The translations under genes and the position numbers were made by a program. Below the pieces are notes generated by a model, which saw only the letters and a program-made list of their open reading frames with translations, did no database searches and had not been told where the DNA came from. Shown in pieces: positions 1-9,685 of a stretch of 64,000 nt of DNA. How positions within the stretch are numbered: the stretch's first letter is position 1; every line of letters starts with the position of its first letter. Source of the DNA: Mycobacterium sp. PSTR-4-N (GTDB taxonomy: Bacteria; Actinomycetota; Actinomycetes; Mycobacteriales; Mycobacteriaceae); contig NZ_JAKRFN010000001.1 in NCBI RefSeq assembly GCF_022348085.1, positions 619,321-683,320 on the forward strand, written 5' to 3'.

Positions 1-1002
1 CCCCGCACCCGGGATCAGAAACGCGCCGATGCTGTCGGCGCGATCGCCGCCGGAGCCACCGCGTTGGCGTGCCGCTGCGGACGCCCCGACTGCGCGGCCG
101 CCCAGATCGATGACGGGCGCGCCTCGTCCATCACCGTCACCGTGATCGCCGACCACGCCACCCTTGACGCTCACCCCGATCCGCAGCTGCACGGCGAAGC
201 ACCCCCACCGAACTACACACCACGCAACACCACCCCCGCCGAGACCGACAAAGCCGAGCAGAAGCCGGAGCCGGCAGCACCTCTGGAGGCGGACCAGCCG
301 ACCCCGCCGCAGCCGGCACCACCCGCCACCGCACAACCCCGTCGTGCGGCGCTGATCGTGGGCCCCGGAGGGGGCATCGTGCCCGCACCGCTGCTGGCCG
401 AACTCATCGCCCACGGCGCCACAGTCCGCTTCGTCGGGGCAACCGACGGTCTGGCCACCGAGGGCTACCGCCCGTCGACGGCGCTGGACCGGTTCGTGCG
501 CACCCGCGACCTGACATGCCGCTTCCCCGGCTGCGACCGCCCCGCCACCCACGCCGACATCGACCACACCGTGCCCTACCCCACCGGGGCGACCCATCCG
601 GCCAACACCAAATGCCTGTGCCGCCACCATCATCTGCTGAAAACGTTCTGGGACGGCTGGACCGAACAACAAACCCCCGACGGGCGCCTACACCTGATCA
701 GCCCCACCGGCCACAGCTACACCACCACCCCGCTATCAGCGCTGCTGTTCCCGTCCTGGAACACCCGCACCGGACCCCCACCAACCCCCACCAACACCGC
801 GCAGCGACCCACCCCGGGCCGCCACCTCAAGATGCCCACCCGCCACCGCAGCCGCACCCAGAACCACACCGCCTACATCCGAAGAGAACGCGCACTCAAC
901 CACCGCGAACGCACCCGACAACACACCGAAACCGCCCCACCACAACACAACTGGAGCACCTACTCCACCCCACCCACCGGCGATGACCCGCCGCCGTTCT
1001 AG
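1..1002 (+). CDS. DUF222/HNH endonuclease-domain protein (13E12 family), 5' end outside window
   Basis: The reading frame is open from base 1, so the gene begins before the window. An internal ATG at 64 is not the true start. A Pro/Glu-rich linker (about 180-340) is followed by a conserved stretch that keeps the family wording around LDRFVRTRDLTCRFPGC (483-535) and a C-terminal HNH nuclease module with zinc-type cysteines (CRFPGC, then CLCRHHH near 617-640) and the DIDHTVPY core. 13E12 repeat-family proteins are multi-copy in mycobacteria, and their function is poorly known. The tail after 780 is basic and low-complexity. Its TAG stop shares the CTAG at 999-1002 with the convergent SnoaL-like gene. 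Confidence 0.88.
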   Translation, partial: PRTRDQKRADAVGAIAAGATALACRCGRPDCAAAQIDDGRASSITVTVIADHATLDAHPDPQLHGEAPPPNYTPRNTTPAETDKAEQKPEPAAPLEADQPTPPQPAPPATAQPRRAALIVGPGGGIVPAPLLAELIAHGATVRFVGATDGLATEGYRPSTALDRFVRTRDLTCRFPGCDRPATHADIDHTVPYPTGATHPANTKCLCRHHHLLKTFWDGWTEQQTPDGRLHLISPTGHSYTTTPLSALLFPSWNTRTGPPPTPTNTAQRPTPGRHLKMPTRHRSRTQNHTAYIRRERALNHRERTRQHTETAPPQHNWSTYSTPPTGDDPPPF

Positions 1003-1430
1003 CGAAGCTGGTCGGGATTCATGAGCAGGTGGTCCGACACGTCGCCGATCATCTCGACGTCGACGGTGCGTTCCGTGAAGTACCAGCCGTGCCCGTCGCG
1101 GGCAAAGGTGTCGGCGTACCGCCCGACGACGATCGGCTGCAGCGCAACGGTATCGGTCTGCTGGACGACGCAGAACGTGGATCGCGCGGCCGCAGTGTCG
1201 CCGCTGACATCGACGATGGGATTTAGGACCAGATGACGGGTGCGCGGGGTGTTGCCGCGATCGGGAAAACGACGGGTCGTCGCGGCGAACAGGGCCGCGA
1301 TCGGCTCGCTGCCCGCTACACCCATGAAGTTGCCCCGACCCAACAGCTGACCCACGCCGTCGAAGTCGCCCGCATCGATCAATTCGGCGTAGCGGTACAG
1401 CAATTCGGTGATCACCGAACGATCACTCAC
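999..1430 (-). CDS. SnoaL-like / NTF2-fold protein
   Basis: A protein of 143 residues. It begins near [20 protein letters not shown], the usual N-terminal helix of the SnoaL/NTF2-like cone fold, and ends in the strand-rich region typical of that family ([20 protein letters not shown]). Many members bind small hydrophobic substrates; no substrate can be named here. The GTG at 1430 is chosen because it forms a GTGA overlap with the tsaD stop, matching the other junctions of this operon. A longer frame runs up to 1553 but overlaps tsaD. The gene is the last of the minus-strand run that starts at the STAS gene. It ends convergently on the 13E12-type gene, sharing CTAG. Confidence 0.8.
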   Translation of the reverse strand: MSDRSVITELLYRYAELIDAGDFDGVGQLLGRGNFMGVAGSEPIAALFAATTRRFPDRGNTPRTRHLVLNPIVDVSGDTAAARSTFCVVQQTDTVALQPIVVGRYADTFARDGHGWYFTERTVDVEMIGDVSDHLLMNPDQLR

Positions 1431-2449
1431 GCGACCTGCCCCCGCACCACCGGCAGCCCTGGATCGCTGGCCACATCGAGCGGCGATGGCTCCGCGCCCG
1501 CCGCGATCAGGTGCGCCGCGAACGACGCGATCATCGCCCCGTTGTCGGTACACAACCGCGGACGCGGCACCCGCAGCGTCAATCCCGCTGCCGCGCAGCG
1601 CTCCTCGGCCAGCTCCCGCAGACGCGAATTCGCCGCCACACCGCCGGCGATCAGCAGCGTTGACACACCCAGCTCCTCGGCCGCGCGCACCGCCTTCGCT
1701 GTCAGCACATCGGCGACCGCCTCCTGGAAGCCCGCCGCGATGTCGGCCTGCGAGGCCTCCGGATGACTCTCCACGTAGCGCGCGACCGCGGTCTTGAGCC
1801 CCGAGAAACTGAACGCATACCGGTCATCGCGCGGACCCGTCATCCCGCGGGGAAACGTGATCGCAGCAGGGTTGCCCTCGCGGGCCAAGTCGTCGAGCAC
1901 CCTGCCACCCGGGTAGCCGAGGCCCAGCAGTCGCGCCACCTTGTCGTAGGCCTCCCCCGCCGCGTCGTCGACCGTCGAGCCCAGCTCCACGATCGGCTCC
2001 CCGAGCGAGCGCACGTGCAGCAGGTTCGTGTGCCCACCCGAGACCAGCAGCCCGATGCTCTCCGGCAGGGGGCCGTGATCGTAGACATCGGCAGCCAAGT
2101 GACCGCCGAGGTGGTTCACCGCGTAGAAGGGCACCTGCCAGGCCGCCGCATACGCTTTGGCCGCGGCCACACCCACGAGCAGCGCACCGGCGAGTCCGGG
2201 CCCGATCGTCGCCGCCACCACGTCCGGCCGGTCGATTCCCGCCGTCTGCAGCGCACGTCTCATCGTCGGACCCAACGCCTCCAGATGCGCCCGCGACGCG
2301 ATCTCCGGCACCACACCGCCGAATCGGGCATGCTCGTCGACGCTCGAGGCGACCTCGTCGGCCAGCAGCGTGACCGTTCCGTCGTCGCTCAGGTCCGCGA
2401 TACCGACTCCGGTCTCGTCGCACGAACTCTCGATCGCCAAGATGATCAT
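1427..2449 (-). CDS. tsaD: tRNA N6-adenosine threonylcarbamoyltransferase
   Basis: A protein of 340 residues, the normal length for TsaD (Kae1/YgjD/Gcp). It transfers the threonylcarbamoyl group to A37 of ANN-decoding tRNAs, working with TsaB and TsaE. Visible hallmarks are the N-terminal ASKHA phosphate-1 motif ([14 protein letters not shown]), the iron-binding HLGGHLA segment (HxxxH) and the C-terminal [11 protein letters not shown] and CTDNGAMIA motifs. The ATG at 2449 overlaps the rimI stop as ATGA. The order tsaE-tsaB-rimI-tsaD is the actinobacterial arrangement and strongly supports the call. From memory, groES-groEL follow this gene in M. tuberculosis; here a SnoaL-like gene and a 13E12-type gene follow instead. 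Confidence 0.97.
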   Translation of the reverse strand: MIILAIESSCDETGVGIADLSDDGTVTLLADEVASSVDEHARFGGVVPEIASRAHLEALGPTMRRALQTAGIDRPDVVAATIGPGLAGALLVGVAAAKAYAAAWQVPFYAVNHLGGHLAADVYDHGPLPESIGLLVSGGHTNLLHVRSLGEPIVELGSTVDDAAGEAYDKVARLLGLGYPGGRVLDDLAREGNPAAITFPRGMTGPRDDRYAFSFSGLKTAVARYVESHPEASQADIAAGFQEAVADVLTAKAVRAAEELGVSTLLIAGGVAANSRLRELAEERCAAAGLTLRVPRPRLCTDNGAMIASFAAHLIAAGAEPSPLDVASDPGLPVVRGQVA

Positions 2450-2898
2450 CGCGGCTCCCGCTTCATCGAATAGGCGTCGGCACCGCTGACGCGGTAGTAC
2501 CGCTTGCGCAGCCCGATCCTCGTGAAACCCTCGCTCTCGTACAGCGCGATCGCGGCCTCGTTGTCGGTGCGCACCTCCAGGAAGATCGCGCCGCCGTCGG
2601 CGTAGGCGAGCAGCCTGCGCAACATCTCCCGGCCGATGCCGTGGCCCTGATAGGCGGGATCGACCGCGATGGTGTGCACCTCGTACTCGAACGGCTTGCT
2701 CCGCCCGAGTCGCGCGATGCCGGCATACCCCACGAGCTTGTCGTCGGCGCGCGCCGCCACGTAGTGGTTTTGCTTGGCCGCGATCTCGGCCAGAAAGGCA
2801 CGCTCCGGCCACGGATCGTCCCCGTCGAACACCTGCGCCTCGAGTTCGGCGCACCGCGCCGCGTCGGCGGCCACCAGTGTGGCGTATTCCACGTTCAT
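2446..2898 (-). CDS. rimI: Ribosomal protein S18-alanine N-acetyltransferase (GNAT)
   Basis: A protein of 150 residues with a single GNAT domain. The acetyl-CoA pyrophosphate loop is visible as [15 protein letters not shown], and the C-terminal [16 protein letters not shown] segment is the RimI signature. RimI acetylates the N-terminal alanine of ribosomal protein S18; mycobacterial RimI may act on other N-termini. The gene sits between tsaB and tsaD with 4-base overlaps on both sides, so translation is probably coupled. The ATG at 2898 is preferred over the long upstream frame, which only shadows tsaB. Confidence 0.94.
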   Translation of the reverse strand: MNVEYATLVAADAARCAELEAQVFDGDDPWPERAFLAEIAAKQNHYVAARADDKLVGYAGIARLGRSKPFEYEVHTIAVDPAYQGHGIGREMLRRLLAYADGGAIFLEVRTDNEAAIALYESEGFTRIGLRKRYYRVSGADAYSMKREPR

Positions 2899-3521
2899 CG
2901 CGGGACCGCCGACGGCTTCGCATCGGGCCTGCGCAGATACAGAGGCACCAGGGGCTCCGGTTCGGCATCCCAATCTGCCACGGCGGCAACGAGTCCCGCC
3001 ACAGAAGGAGACACCGGCGCCAGCCGCGGCAGCTCGAAGAGTGCCGCGTGCTCGGGCGAGCCTGCCACCGTGGCCGCACCGGCCGGCACGTCGGCCGCGG
3101 CGTTGACCGCGGGCCCATCCACCCGGACCCCGTCGCGATACCTCGCCCAGTACACCTCGCGCCGGCGCGCATCGGTGACCACGAGCAGCTCTCCCGTCGT
3201 CCCCGCCGCGATCGCATCCAGGCTGCACACACCGTGCACCGGTATCCCCAGCGCATGCCCGAACGCCGCCGCGGTCGCCATGCCCACCCGCAACCCCGTG
3301 AACGGTCCCGGCCCGCACCCGACCACCACAGCAGTCAGTGCGCTCACCTCGACATCGGCGTCGGCCAGGGCTCCGACGACATTGGGCGTCAACGTCTCTG
3401 CGTGCGCGCGCGGATCGCGCGTCACCCGTTCGGCCAGCACCTCGATCCCGGAGTCGAGCCGCACCACACCAGCGGTCACCGCCGGGGTGGCGGTGTCGAC
3501 GGCCAGCACGAGCCTGCTCAC
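2895..3521 (-). CDS. tsaB: tRNA threonylcarbamoyladenosine biosynthesis protein TsaB
   Basis: A protein of 208 residues. It has the TsaB N-terminus [17 protein letters not shown] and the conserved [17 protein letters not shown] and [15 protein letters not shown] segments. TsaB is the inactive ASKHA paralogue that scaffolds TsaD and TsaE in tRNA t6A synthesis. A GTG at 3521 gives a GTGA overlap with the tsaE stop, and six residues later the family core begins, so it is preferred to the start at 3539, which would overlap tsaE further. Confidence 0.95.
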   Translation of the reverse strand: MSRLVLAVDTATPAVTAGVVRLDSGIEVLAERVTRDPRAHAETLTPNVVGALADADVEVSALTAVVVGCGPGPFTGLRVGMATAAAFGHALGIPVHGVCSLDAIAAGTTGELLVVTDARRREVYWARYRDGVRVDGPAVNAAADVPAGAATVAGSPEHAALFELPRLAPVSPSVAGLVAAVADWDAEPEPLVPLYLRRPDAKPSAVPR

Positions 3522-3979
3522 GGCTTGCTCCACTGCCACATCGCCGTGCGCACGTCACTGCCGGCCGTGCGCTCCAGCCGAATGTCGAGGTGACGCTCCG
3601 ACAGCCGCTCAGCGATCCCCTCGCCCCATTCCACGACGACGACCGCTTCGTCGAGATCGGTGTCGAGGTCCAGGGAGTCGAGTTCGGCGAGCAGGTCCAC
3701 CGAGCTCTCGTCCAGAAGGCGGTACAGATCGACGTGCACCATCGCCGCCGCTCCGGCCCGACGCGCCCGGTGCACGCGCGCCAGGACGAACGTGGGTGAC
3801 AGCACCGGACCTTCGACGTCCATGCCCTGCGCGATTCCCTTGGCCAGCACGGTCTTTCCCGCCCCGAGTGGACCCGACAGCACCACCAGGTCGCCCGCGC
3901 GCAACCCGCGGCCCAGCTCCGCCCCGAACGCCAAGGTGTCCTCGGCGCCGGCCAGCTGCTGCACCCCCGAGTCAGCCAT
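3518..3979 (-). CDS. tsaE: tRNA threonylcarbamoyladenosine biosynthesis ATPase TsaE
   Basis: A protein of 153 residues. A P-loop (LSGPLGAGKTVLAKGIAQG, residues about 34-52) is followed by SPTFVLARVH and the HVDLYRL motif, all diagnostic of TsaE (YjeE). It is the ATPase that resets the TsaB-TsaD complex. The ATG at 3979 overlaps the end of the preceding hydrolase gene by eight bases. It belongs to the minus-strand operon alr-hydrolase-tsaE-tsaB-rimI-tsaD. Confidence 0.96.
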   Translation of the reverse strand: MADSGVQQLAGAEDTLAFGAELGRGLRAGDLVVLSGPLGAGKTVLAKGIAQGMDVEGPVLSPTFVLARVHRARRAGAAAMVHVDLYRLLDESSVDLLAELDSLDLDTDLDEAVVVVEWGEGIAERLSERHLDIRLERTAGSDVRTAMWQWSKP

Positions 3980-5060
3980 TGTTGCGCACCCGCTCCCGCA
4001 CCCGCCGGGTCAAGGCGACAAGCTTCGACGGCATCGACCGCTCGACCAGCCGCACCAGCGCCTCGTCGATGATCTCCGGCTGTTCCAACTGCACGAGATG
4101 TCCTGCGCCACCGACGATCACCAGTTCCGACTTCGGCAGTGCCGCCGCCATCTCCCGTGAATACTCGGCAGGAGTCAGCAGATCTCGGTCACCGCAGGCG
4201 ATCAGAGTCTGCACCTTCTGCAACGTAACCAAACCCGCGGTCTCGTCGTGCACCTCCAACGCGTGCAGGAATTCGACGAGCGTGGTCACCGACGTGTCGT
4301 GCATCATCCGCTCGGAGAACGCCACCACGCTCGGGCTGATCTTCTCGTCGCCGTAGGACGCTGCCCGCAGAATGGGCCCGATGATCGACCGGGCGGCACC
4401 CCGGAACCTGTGCACCGTCTTCGGTGCGTAGCGAGCGGTGAACTGCACCGCCTCCAGCGCGGGGTTCTTCAGGATCTCCCCCAACGGTGATCGCGAAACC
4501 CCTTCGGCAGCAGAGGCGATGATCGCGGCGCCGACGATGCGCGTCGGATAGCGCTGCGGATACTGGCGCGCGTGGGACAGGACCGTCATCCCGCCCATCG
4601 AGTGTCCGACGAGCACCACGGGTCCGCGCGGGGCCATGACCGCCAGCACGCTCTCGAGGTCTCGGCCCAGCTGTTCGACTGTGTAGGTGTCCGGGGGCGC
4701 CTCCCCGGACTGGCCGTGGCCGCGCTGGTCGTAGAACACCATGCGCACCTGCGCGCCCCACTGCTCGCTGAGCCGGGCTCGCTGAAAATGGAAGGAGCCC
4801 ATGCGAAGACAGAAGCCGTGCGCGAACACCACCGTCAGCGGCGCGTCGGTGGGGCCGACCTCGCGCACCGCCAGCGGCACCCCGTCCGGTGTCGTGACGA
4901 CCGTGCTGCGATCGGCGTCGAGGAGCTCGAAATCCTCGTCGCGGTGCGGATCGACGTCCGTCACGCGGCGGCGCAACGACCGCGCCGCCGTGACCCCGGC
5001 GGCCGAGCCGACGGCGGCGACTCCCGCCGCACCCGCGAGCCAGCCCGCCCGCGGGCTCAT
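3972..5060 (-). CDS. Alpha/beta-fold hydrolase
   Basis: A protein of 362 residues. An N-terminal hydrophobic segment ([24 protein letters not shown]) looks like a membrane anchor or uncleaved signal. The fold follows with the oxyanion [13 protein letters not shown] region, the [11 protein letters not shown] motif, the nucleophile elbow GHSMGG, an aspartate in [13 protein letters not shown] and the catalytic histidine in [13 protein letters not shown], so the triad looks complete. The substrate is unknown; the family includes lipases and esterases. The ATG at 5060 overlaps the alr stop as ATGA, placing it in the alr-tsa operon. Confidence 0.87.
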   Translation of the reverse strand: MSPRAGWLAGAAGVAAVGSAAGVTAARSLRRRVTDVDPHRDEDFELLDADRSTVVTTPDGVPLAVREVGPTDAPLTVVFAHGFCLRMGSFHFQRARLSEQWGAQVRMVFYDQRGHGQSGEAPPDTYTVEQLGRDLESVLAVMAPRGPVVLVGHSMGGMTVLSHARQYPQRYPTRIVGAAIIASAAEGVSRSPLGEILKNPALEAVQFTARYAPKTVHRFRGAARSIIGPILRAASYGDEKISPSVVAFSERMMHDTSVTTLVEFLHALEVHDETAGLVTLQKVQTLIACGDRDLLTPAEYSREMAAALPKSELVIVGGAGHLVQLEQPEIIDEALVRLVERSMPSKLVALTRRVRERVRNNG

Positions 5061-6208
5061 CGCACGCCCCCTCGGTACGCGCGGGTGATCCGGCCCCGCG
5101 GGCTGCACACCACCTCGTAGTTGATCGTGCCCAGCAGATCCGCCCACTCCTGCGCCGTCGGCTCGCCCCGGGTGCCCGGGCCGAACAGGATGGCCTCGTC
5201 GCCCTCGCTGACCTCGACCGGACCCGGTCCGAGGTCGACGACGAACTGGTCCATGCAGACGCGTCCGACGTTGGGGTAGCGGCGGCCGTTGATCTGCACC
5301 GTCATCTTGTTGCTCAGCGAGCGGAAGACCCCGTCGGCATACCCCGCGGGGATCAGCGCGACCGTGGTGTCCGCCGTCGCGACCCATGTGTGCCCGTAGG
5401 AGACGCCGTCGCCGGCACGGATCGAGCGCACCATCGCCACCGGGCACGTCACCGTCATCGCCGGCCGCAGCCCCATGTCGCCACGCTCAGGGATCGGCGT
5501 CTGCCCGTAGACCGCGATGCCCGGCCGCACCATGTCGAACGCCAGGTCGGGCCGCGTCAGCGCCGCCGGGGAGTTGCTCAGGTGCACGACCTCGAAGCCC
5601 ACCCCCGCCGAGCGCGCGGCCGCGGCCAGCTCGCCGAGCCGCTGGCCCTGCACGCTGTTGAACGGGTGCTCGGGCGCGTCCCCGTGCGCGAGGTGGCTCA
5701 TCAGGCCGCGGATGCGCACGGCACCGTCGGATGCGGCGTTGCGCAGCGCGGTGACGACGGCCGGGAAATCCTCCGGTGACACTCCGTTGCGGCTCAGACC
5801 GGTATCGGCCTTGATGGTCACGGTGGCCGTACGTCCGGTCCGCTCGACCGCCGACAGCACCTCGCTGACCTGTCGCGCCGACGAGACCGCGAGCTCGACG
5901 TCGGCCGACACCGCGGGCGCGAAGTCCATCCCCGGCGGGTGCAGCCAGGCGAGCACCGGCGCCGTGATGCCGTCGCGGCGCAGCGCCAGCGCTTCGTCGA
6001 CGGTCGCGACGCCCAGCTGGGCTGCGCCCGCGGCCAGCGCTGCCCGCCCGACGGCGGTCGCGCCGTGGCCGTAGCCGTCGGCCTTGACGACGGCCATGAC
6101 TGCGGCCGAGCCGGCGCGTTCGCGCAGCACGGAGATGTTGTGCGCGATGGCGTCGAGATCGACGATCGCCGTCGGCACATGCTGGGTCGTGTTCGGAGCG
6201 TTGATCAC
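5057..6208 (-). CDS. alr: Alanine racemase
   Basis: A protein of 383 residues, the expected size. The PLP lysine lies in [12 protein letters not shown], and the second catalytic tyrosine in the [13 protein letters not shown] region. It interconverts L- and D-alanine for peptidoglycan. The C-terminal [14 protein letters not shown] segment is also typical. It starts with GTG at 6208, 36 bases after the gadB stop, and runs by ATGA overlap into the hydrolase gene. Co-transcription with nnr and gadB upstream and the tsa genes downstream is likely from the spacing. Confidence 0.96.
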   Translation of the reverse strand: MINAPNTTQHVPTAIVDLDAIAHNISVLRERAGSAAVMAVVKADGYGHGATAVGRAALAAGAAQLGVATVDEALALRRDGITAPVLAWLHPPGMDFAPAVSADVELAVSSARQVSEVLSAVERTGRTATVTIKADTGLSRNGVSPEDFPAVVTALRNAASDGAVRIRGLMSHLAHGDAPEHPFNSVQGQRLGELAAAARSAGVGFEVVHLSNSPAALTRPDLAFDMVRPGIAVYGQTPIPERGDMGLRPAMTVTCPVAMVRSIRAGDGVSYGHTWVATADTTVALIPAGYADGVFRSLSNKMTVQINGRRYPNVGRVCMDQFVVDLGPGPVEVSEGDEAILFGPGTRGEPTAQEWADLLGTINYEVVCSPRGRITRAYRGGVR

Positions 6209-6244
6209 CGTCGCCGATTCTCCCAGGCCGTTGCCGGCGGTGGG

Positions 6245-7630
6245 TCAGTGGGCGAAGTGAGCCTCGTCGGAGAACCCGCCCACGCCGGTGCGGTTGAGCT
6301 TCTCGAGCACCTCGACGATGTCGTCGCGCAGCGCGCGGGCCAGGTTCGCCGAGAACCCTTCCCGCACCACGATGCGCAGTACCGCGACGTCGGTGGCGTT
6401 GTCGGGCATGGTGTAGGCCGGCACCTGCCAGCCGTAGCTGCGCAGCAGCGCCGACACGTCGAACACCGTGAATTGCGTGTCCTCGACCAGCGTGAACGCC
6501 ACCACCGGGATGGCCGACCCGTCGGAGATCACCTCGAAGACATCCATCGCGGCCAGCTCCCGCGCCAGCCACTGCGCGGTGTCGGACAGGCAGTGCATCA
6601 CGGTGGCGTAGCCGTCGCGGCCCAGCCGCAGGAAGTTGTAGTACTGCCCGACGACCTGGTTGCCGGGCCGGGAGAAGTTCAGCGTGAACGTCGGCATGTC
6701 CCCGCCGAGGTAGTTCACGCGGAACACCAGTTCTTCGGGCAGGTGGTCGGCGTTGCGCCACACGACGAAGCCGATGCCGGGATAGGTCAGCCCGTACTTG
6801 TGCCCGCTGACGTTGATCGACACCACCCGCGGCAACCGGAAGTCCCACACCAGGTCCGGATGCACGAACGGCACCACGAAGCCGCCGCTGGCCGCGTCGA
6901 CGTGCACCGGGATGTCGAGGCCCTTGTCGGCGGCCAACCCGTCGAGTGCGGCGCAGATGTCGCCGACGGGTTCCAGCTCGCCGGTGAACGTGGTGCCCAG
7001 GATCGCCACCACGCCGATCGTGTTCTCGTCGACCTCGTCGAGCACCTGCTCCGGGGTGATCACGTAGCGGCCGTGGTCCATCGGTAGGTACCGCGCCTCG
7101 ACGTCGAAGTAGCGGCAGAACTTCTCCCACACCACCTGGACGTTGGATCCCATCACCAGATTCGGCGTGCGGCCCTTCCAGTCCTGCCCGGCCGCCTCGA
7201 GCTTCTGCCGCCACCGCCACTTGAGCGCCAGGCCGGCGAGCATCACCGCCTCGCTGGAGCCCACCGTCGACACGCCGATCGCGCTGGACGGATCGTCGTC
7301 GCGCAGGTTCTCGGCGTGGAACAGGTCGGCCACCATGCACACACAGCGCTGCTCGATCGCGGCCGTGACCGGGTACTCGTCCTTATCGATCATGTTCTTG
7401 TCGAACGTCTCCGACATCAGCTGCCCGGCCTCGGGGTCCATCCACGTGGTGACGAAGGTCGCCAGGTTCAGCCGGGAGCTGCCGTCGAGCATCAGTTCGT
7501 CGTGGATGAAGCGGTAGGTCTGCTCGGGATCCATCGACTCGTCGGGCAGGCGCAGCGCCGGGATCGGGGAGGTCGACAGGCGGCCGCAATACGCGGGGGT
7601 CAGCGAGGAGTGGCGCGAGACGTTGGGCAT
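6245..7630 (-). CDS. gadB: Glutamate decarboxylase
   Basis: A protein of 461 residues, a typical PLP-dependent GAD. The PLP lysine is in INVSGHKYGLTYPGIGFVVW, the HVDAASGGF motif precedes it, and GSSEAVMLAG lies in the N-terminal third. It converts glutamate to GABA and consumes a proton, a role linked to acid stress in other bacteria. The start is ATG at 7630 with AAAGGA upstream. The gene begins 10 bases after the nnr stop, so the two are probably co-transcribed. Its C-terminus is short and lacks a long calmodulin-type tail. Confidence 0.95.
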   Translation of the reverse strand: MPNVSRHSSLTPAYCGRLSTSPIPALRLPDESMDPEQTYRFIHDELMLDGSSRLNLATFVTTWMDPEAGQLMSETFDKNMIDKDEYPVTAAIEQRCVCMVADLFHAENLRDDDPSSAIGVSTVGSSEAVMLAGLALKWRWRQKLEAAGQDWKGRTPNLVMGSNVQVVWEKFCRYFDVEARYLPMDHGRYVITPEQVLDEVDENTIGVVAILGTTFTGELEPVGDICAALDGLAADKGLDIPVHVDAASGGFVVPFVHPDLVWDFRLPRVVSINVSGHKYGLTYPGIGFVVWRNADHLPEELVFRVNYLGGDMPTFTLNFSRPGNQVVGQYYNFLRLGRDGYATVMHCLSDTAQWLARELAAMDVFEVISDGSAIPVVAFTLVEDTQFTVFDVSALLRSYGWQVPAYTMPDNATDVAVLRIVVREGFSANLARALRDDIVEVLEKLNRTGVGGFSDEAHFAH

Positions 7631-7640
7631 GTGGTCCTTT

Positions 7641-9044
7641 CTAGAGGATCGAGCCGAGCGCCGTTCGCAGATGAGCGAGGATGCGCGAGGACGACGTCGG
7701 CGCGGGTGCGGGCCCGGGATCGCGGGCGGCGAGGTCGGCGGCGCGCGCGTGCACGAACGCGGCTGCGGCGGCGGCCTCACCGGGCGGCAGACCCGCGGCC
7801 AGGAGCGCCCCGATGACCCCGGAGAGCACGTCACCGGAACCCGCGGTCGCCGCCCACGCCTGTCCTGCGACGTTGAGATAGGTCGGGCCGTCCGGTTCGG
7901 CGATGACGGTCACGTTGCCCTTGAGCAGAACGGTGACACCGAGCCGGTCGGCCAGCCCGCGGGCGGCGGCGACGCGACCATCGCCCGGCGGGTGGCCCGC
8001 CAGGCGCGCGAACTCGCCGGCGTGCGGGGTCAGCACGGTCGGGGCGTCCCGGCCGGCGACGAGATCGGGATGGGTCGACAGGATCGTCAGACCATCGGCG
8101 TCGACGAGCACGGGCAGGTCGGTGCCGAGTGCGAAGGCCAGCGCGGCCTCACCGGCTGCGTCGGTACCCAGGCCGGGGCCGACGACCCACGCCTGCACAC
8201 GTCCGGCGCTGGTGAAGTCCTTCGTCGCGATCACCTCGGGCCAGTGCGAAACCACCTCGGCCGCAGCAGTTCCCGCGTAGCGAACCATGCCGGAGTGAGC
8301 GGCCACGGCTGCCCCGGTGCACAGGATCGCCGCGCCCGGATACGTCGCGGAACCGGCCATCACACCGGTCACGCCCTGGGTGTACTTGTCGTCGCTGCGG
8401 CCCGGCACCGGCCAGCGGGCGGCCACGTCCGCGGCCTCGAATCCCCGGATGTCGGCGGCGGGCAGATCGAGGCCGATGTCGACGAGTTCCACACGGCCGC
8501 ATGGCCCCAGCGCGTGCACTGGTTTGAGGCCACCGAACGTGACCGTGACGGCAGCGCTGACATGCGGACCGTCGGCGGCGCCGGTCGCGACGTCGACCCC
8601 GCTGGGGATGTCGACCGCCACCACCGGCGCGTCGGTGCCGGCGAACACCTCCGCCGCGGCGGGGCGCAGCGGTCCGGTGGCACCGATACCCACCACCCCG
8701 TCGATCACGAGATCGGTTGCCGGCGGCACCTTTTCGACGATGCGACCGCCGGCTCTGCGAAAGGCGGCCAGCGCCGCGGCGTGCGCTCGGTCGGGGTTCA
8801 ACAGCACCGCTGACGCGCCCGCACCGCGGCGTCGCAGGAACGTGGCGGCCCACAGCGCGTCACCGCCGTTGTCCCCGGAACCGACCACGGCGCAGACCGT
8901 CTTGCCGGACACCGCACCGAGCTCGCGGACGATCGCGGTGGCGAGCCCGAAGGCGGCCCTGCGCATGAGCACGCCGTCGGGCAATGCGTCGAGCAGCGGT
9001 GCCTCGGCGTCGCGGATCTGCTGGGCGGAGTAGTAGTGCCGCAT
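7641..9044 (-). CDS. nnr: Bifunctional NAD(P)HX epimerase / ADP-dependent NAD(P)HX dehydratase
   Basis: A protein of 467 residues. The N-terminal YjeF-type epimerase domain (about 1-200) shows VVGSGDNGGDALWAA and VDIPSGVD. The C-terminal ribokinase-like dehydratase domain (about 220-460) shows VVGPGLGTD, LTPHAGEFARL, LLKGNVTVI and TAGSGDVLSGVIGA. Together they repair hydrated NADH and NADPH. The gene lies 22 bases downstream of the STAS gene and 10 bases upstream of gadB on the same strand. Confidence 0.95.
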   Translation of the reverse strand: MRHYYSAQQIRDAEAPLLDALPDGVLMRRAAFGLATAIVRELGAVSGKTVCAVVGSGDNGGDALWAATFLRRRGAGASAVLLNPDRAHAAALAAFRRAGGRIVEKVPPATDLVIDGVVGIGATGPLRPAAAEVFAGTDAPVVAVDIPSGVDVATGAADGPHVSAAVTVTFGGLKPVHALGPCGRVELVDIGLDLPAADIRGFEAADVAARWPVPGRSDDKYTQGVTGVMAGSATYPGAAILCTGAAVAAHSGMVRYAGTAAAEVVSHWPEVIATKDFTSAGRVQAWVVGPGLGTDAAGEAALAFALGTDLPVLVDADGLTILSTHPDLVAGRDAPTVLTPHAGEFARLAGHPPGDGRVAAARGLADRLGVTVLLKGNVTVIAEPDGPTYLNVAGQAWAATAGSGDVLSGVIGALLAAGLPPGEAAAAAAFVHARAADLAARDPGPAPAPTSSSRILAHLRTALGSIL

Positions 9045-9066
9045 CGCCCCACGGTACGTCGTGCGG

Positions 9067-9438
9067 CTACTGCGCTTTCGTGCCGCTGCGGGCGTCCGAC
9101 AGCGTCGGGTAGAGGTCGATGATCTCGTCGATCTTCATCATCCGCAGTGGGCGGGCGGTCGCGGGTCCTTCAGCGACGACGCGCAGTGAGATACCCGCCT
9201 TCTCGGTGAGGCGATGGGTCTCGACCAGCATGCTGATACCGGCTGACGACAGGAAGCCGACACCGGTGATGTCGACGATCAACAACGTCAGGGAATCGGA
9301 GAGAGCGACGTCGAGGTGCGTGCCCAGGGTGGGTGCGGTGAGCACGTCGAGGTCGCCCTCGACCTGCAGGACGACCGTCGTGCCGTCGCGCTGCGGGCGG
9401 ACCACGAAGCGGCCGCGGTGATGTTCTTGCACGTTCAT
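9067..9438 (-). CDS. STAS-domain anti-sigma factor antagonist
   Basis: A protein of 123 residues with one STAS domain. The motif VDITGVGFLSSAGISMLVE carries the serine pair that anti-sigma kinases phosphorylate in SpoIIAA/RsbV proteins. By family it would release a SigF/SigB-type sigma factor from its anti-sigma partner. Neither partner is in the window. The ATG at 9438 has a GGGGGC stretch upstream and starts near the family core; a GTG at 9474 is an alternative. It is the first gene of the run toward nnr and gadB. Confidence 0.88.
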   Translation of the reverse strand: MNVQEHHRGRFVVRPQRDGTTVVLQVEGDLDVLTAPTLGTHLDVALSDSLTLLIVDITGVGFLSSAGISMLVETHRLTEKAGISLRVVAEGPATARPLRMMKIDEIIDLYPTLSDARSGTKAQ

Positions 9439-9685
9439 CCTGTGCCCCCGAGGGTCGGACAGGCACCAGCGCACAGCCGTGAAGACCGTGCGTGCCTGTA
9501 TTTCATGCGGCAGTGGGCCGCAGTGACGGGGATTTCCGTCGTGCGCCGGGCGCGTGGCTCCGGCGACCGCTGCTTGCAGAACGGTTGTTACTCGGTTTAT
9601 CGGTCCCGGGGAGGACGGCGTTAACAGAGCGCCCTTAATTCTTCCTTAAATTGACAGGAGAGTCATAATCGCGCTGGTCAGAAGG
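9439..9685. other. Intergenic region between glmS and the STAS gene
   Basis: This is 247 bases with no convincing gene. It contains an AT-rich stretch at about 9633-9671 that stands out from the GC-rich surroundings, which fits a promoter region for the minus-strand STAS-nnr-gadB run. I could not define a clear -35/-10 pair or a SigF-type promoter. No strong terminator stem follows glmS. Confidence 0.4.

Noticed and set aside
1427..3256. Full-length minus frame of 609 residues including tsaD
   Set aside because: Only the part from 2449 is TsaD; the upstream part is an out-of-frame reading of rimI and tsaB.
9475..9640. SigF-type promoter upstream of the STAS gene
   Set aside because: GTTAAC-GGGACC is a poor match to the GTTT-GGGTAT type, so no promoter was called.
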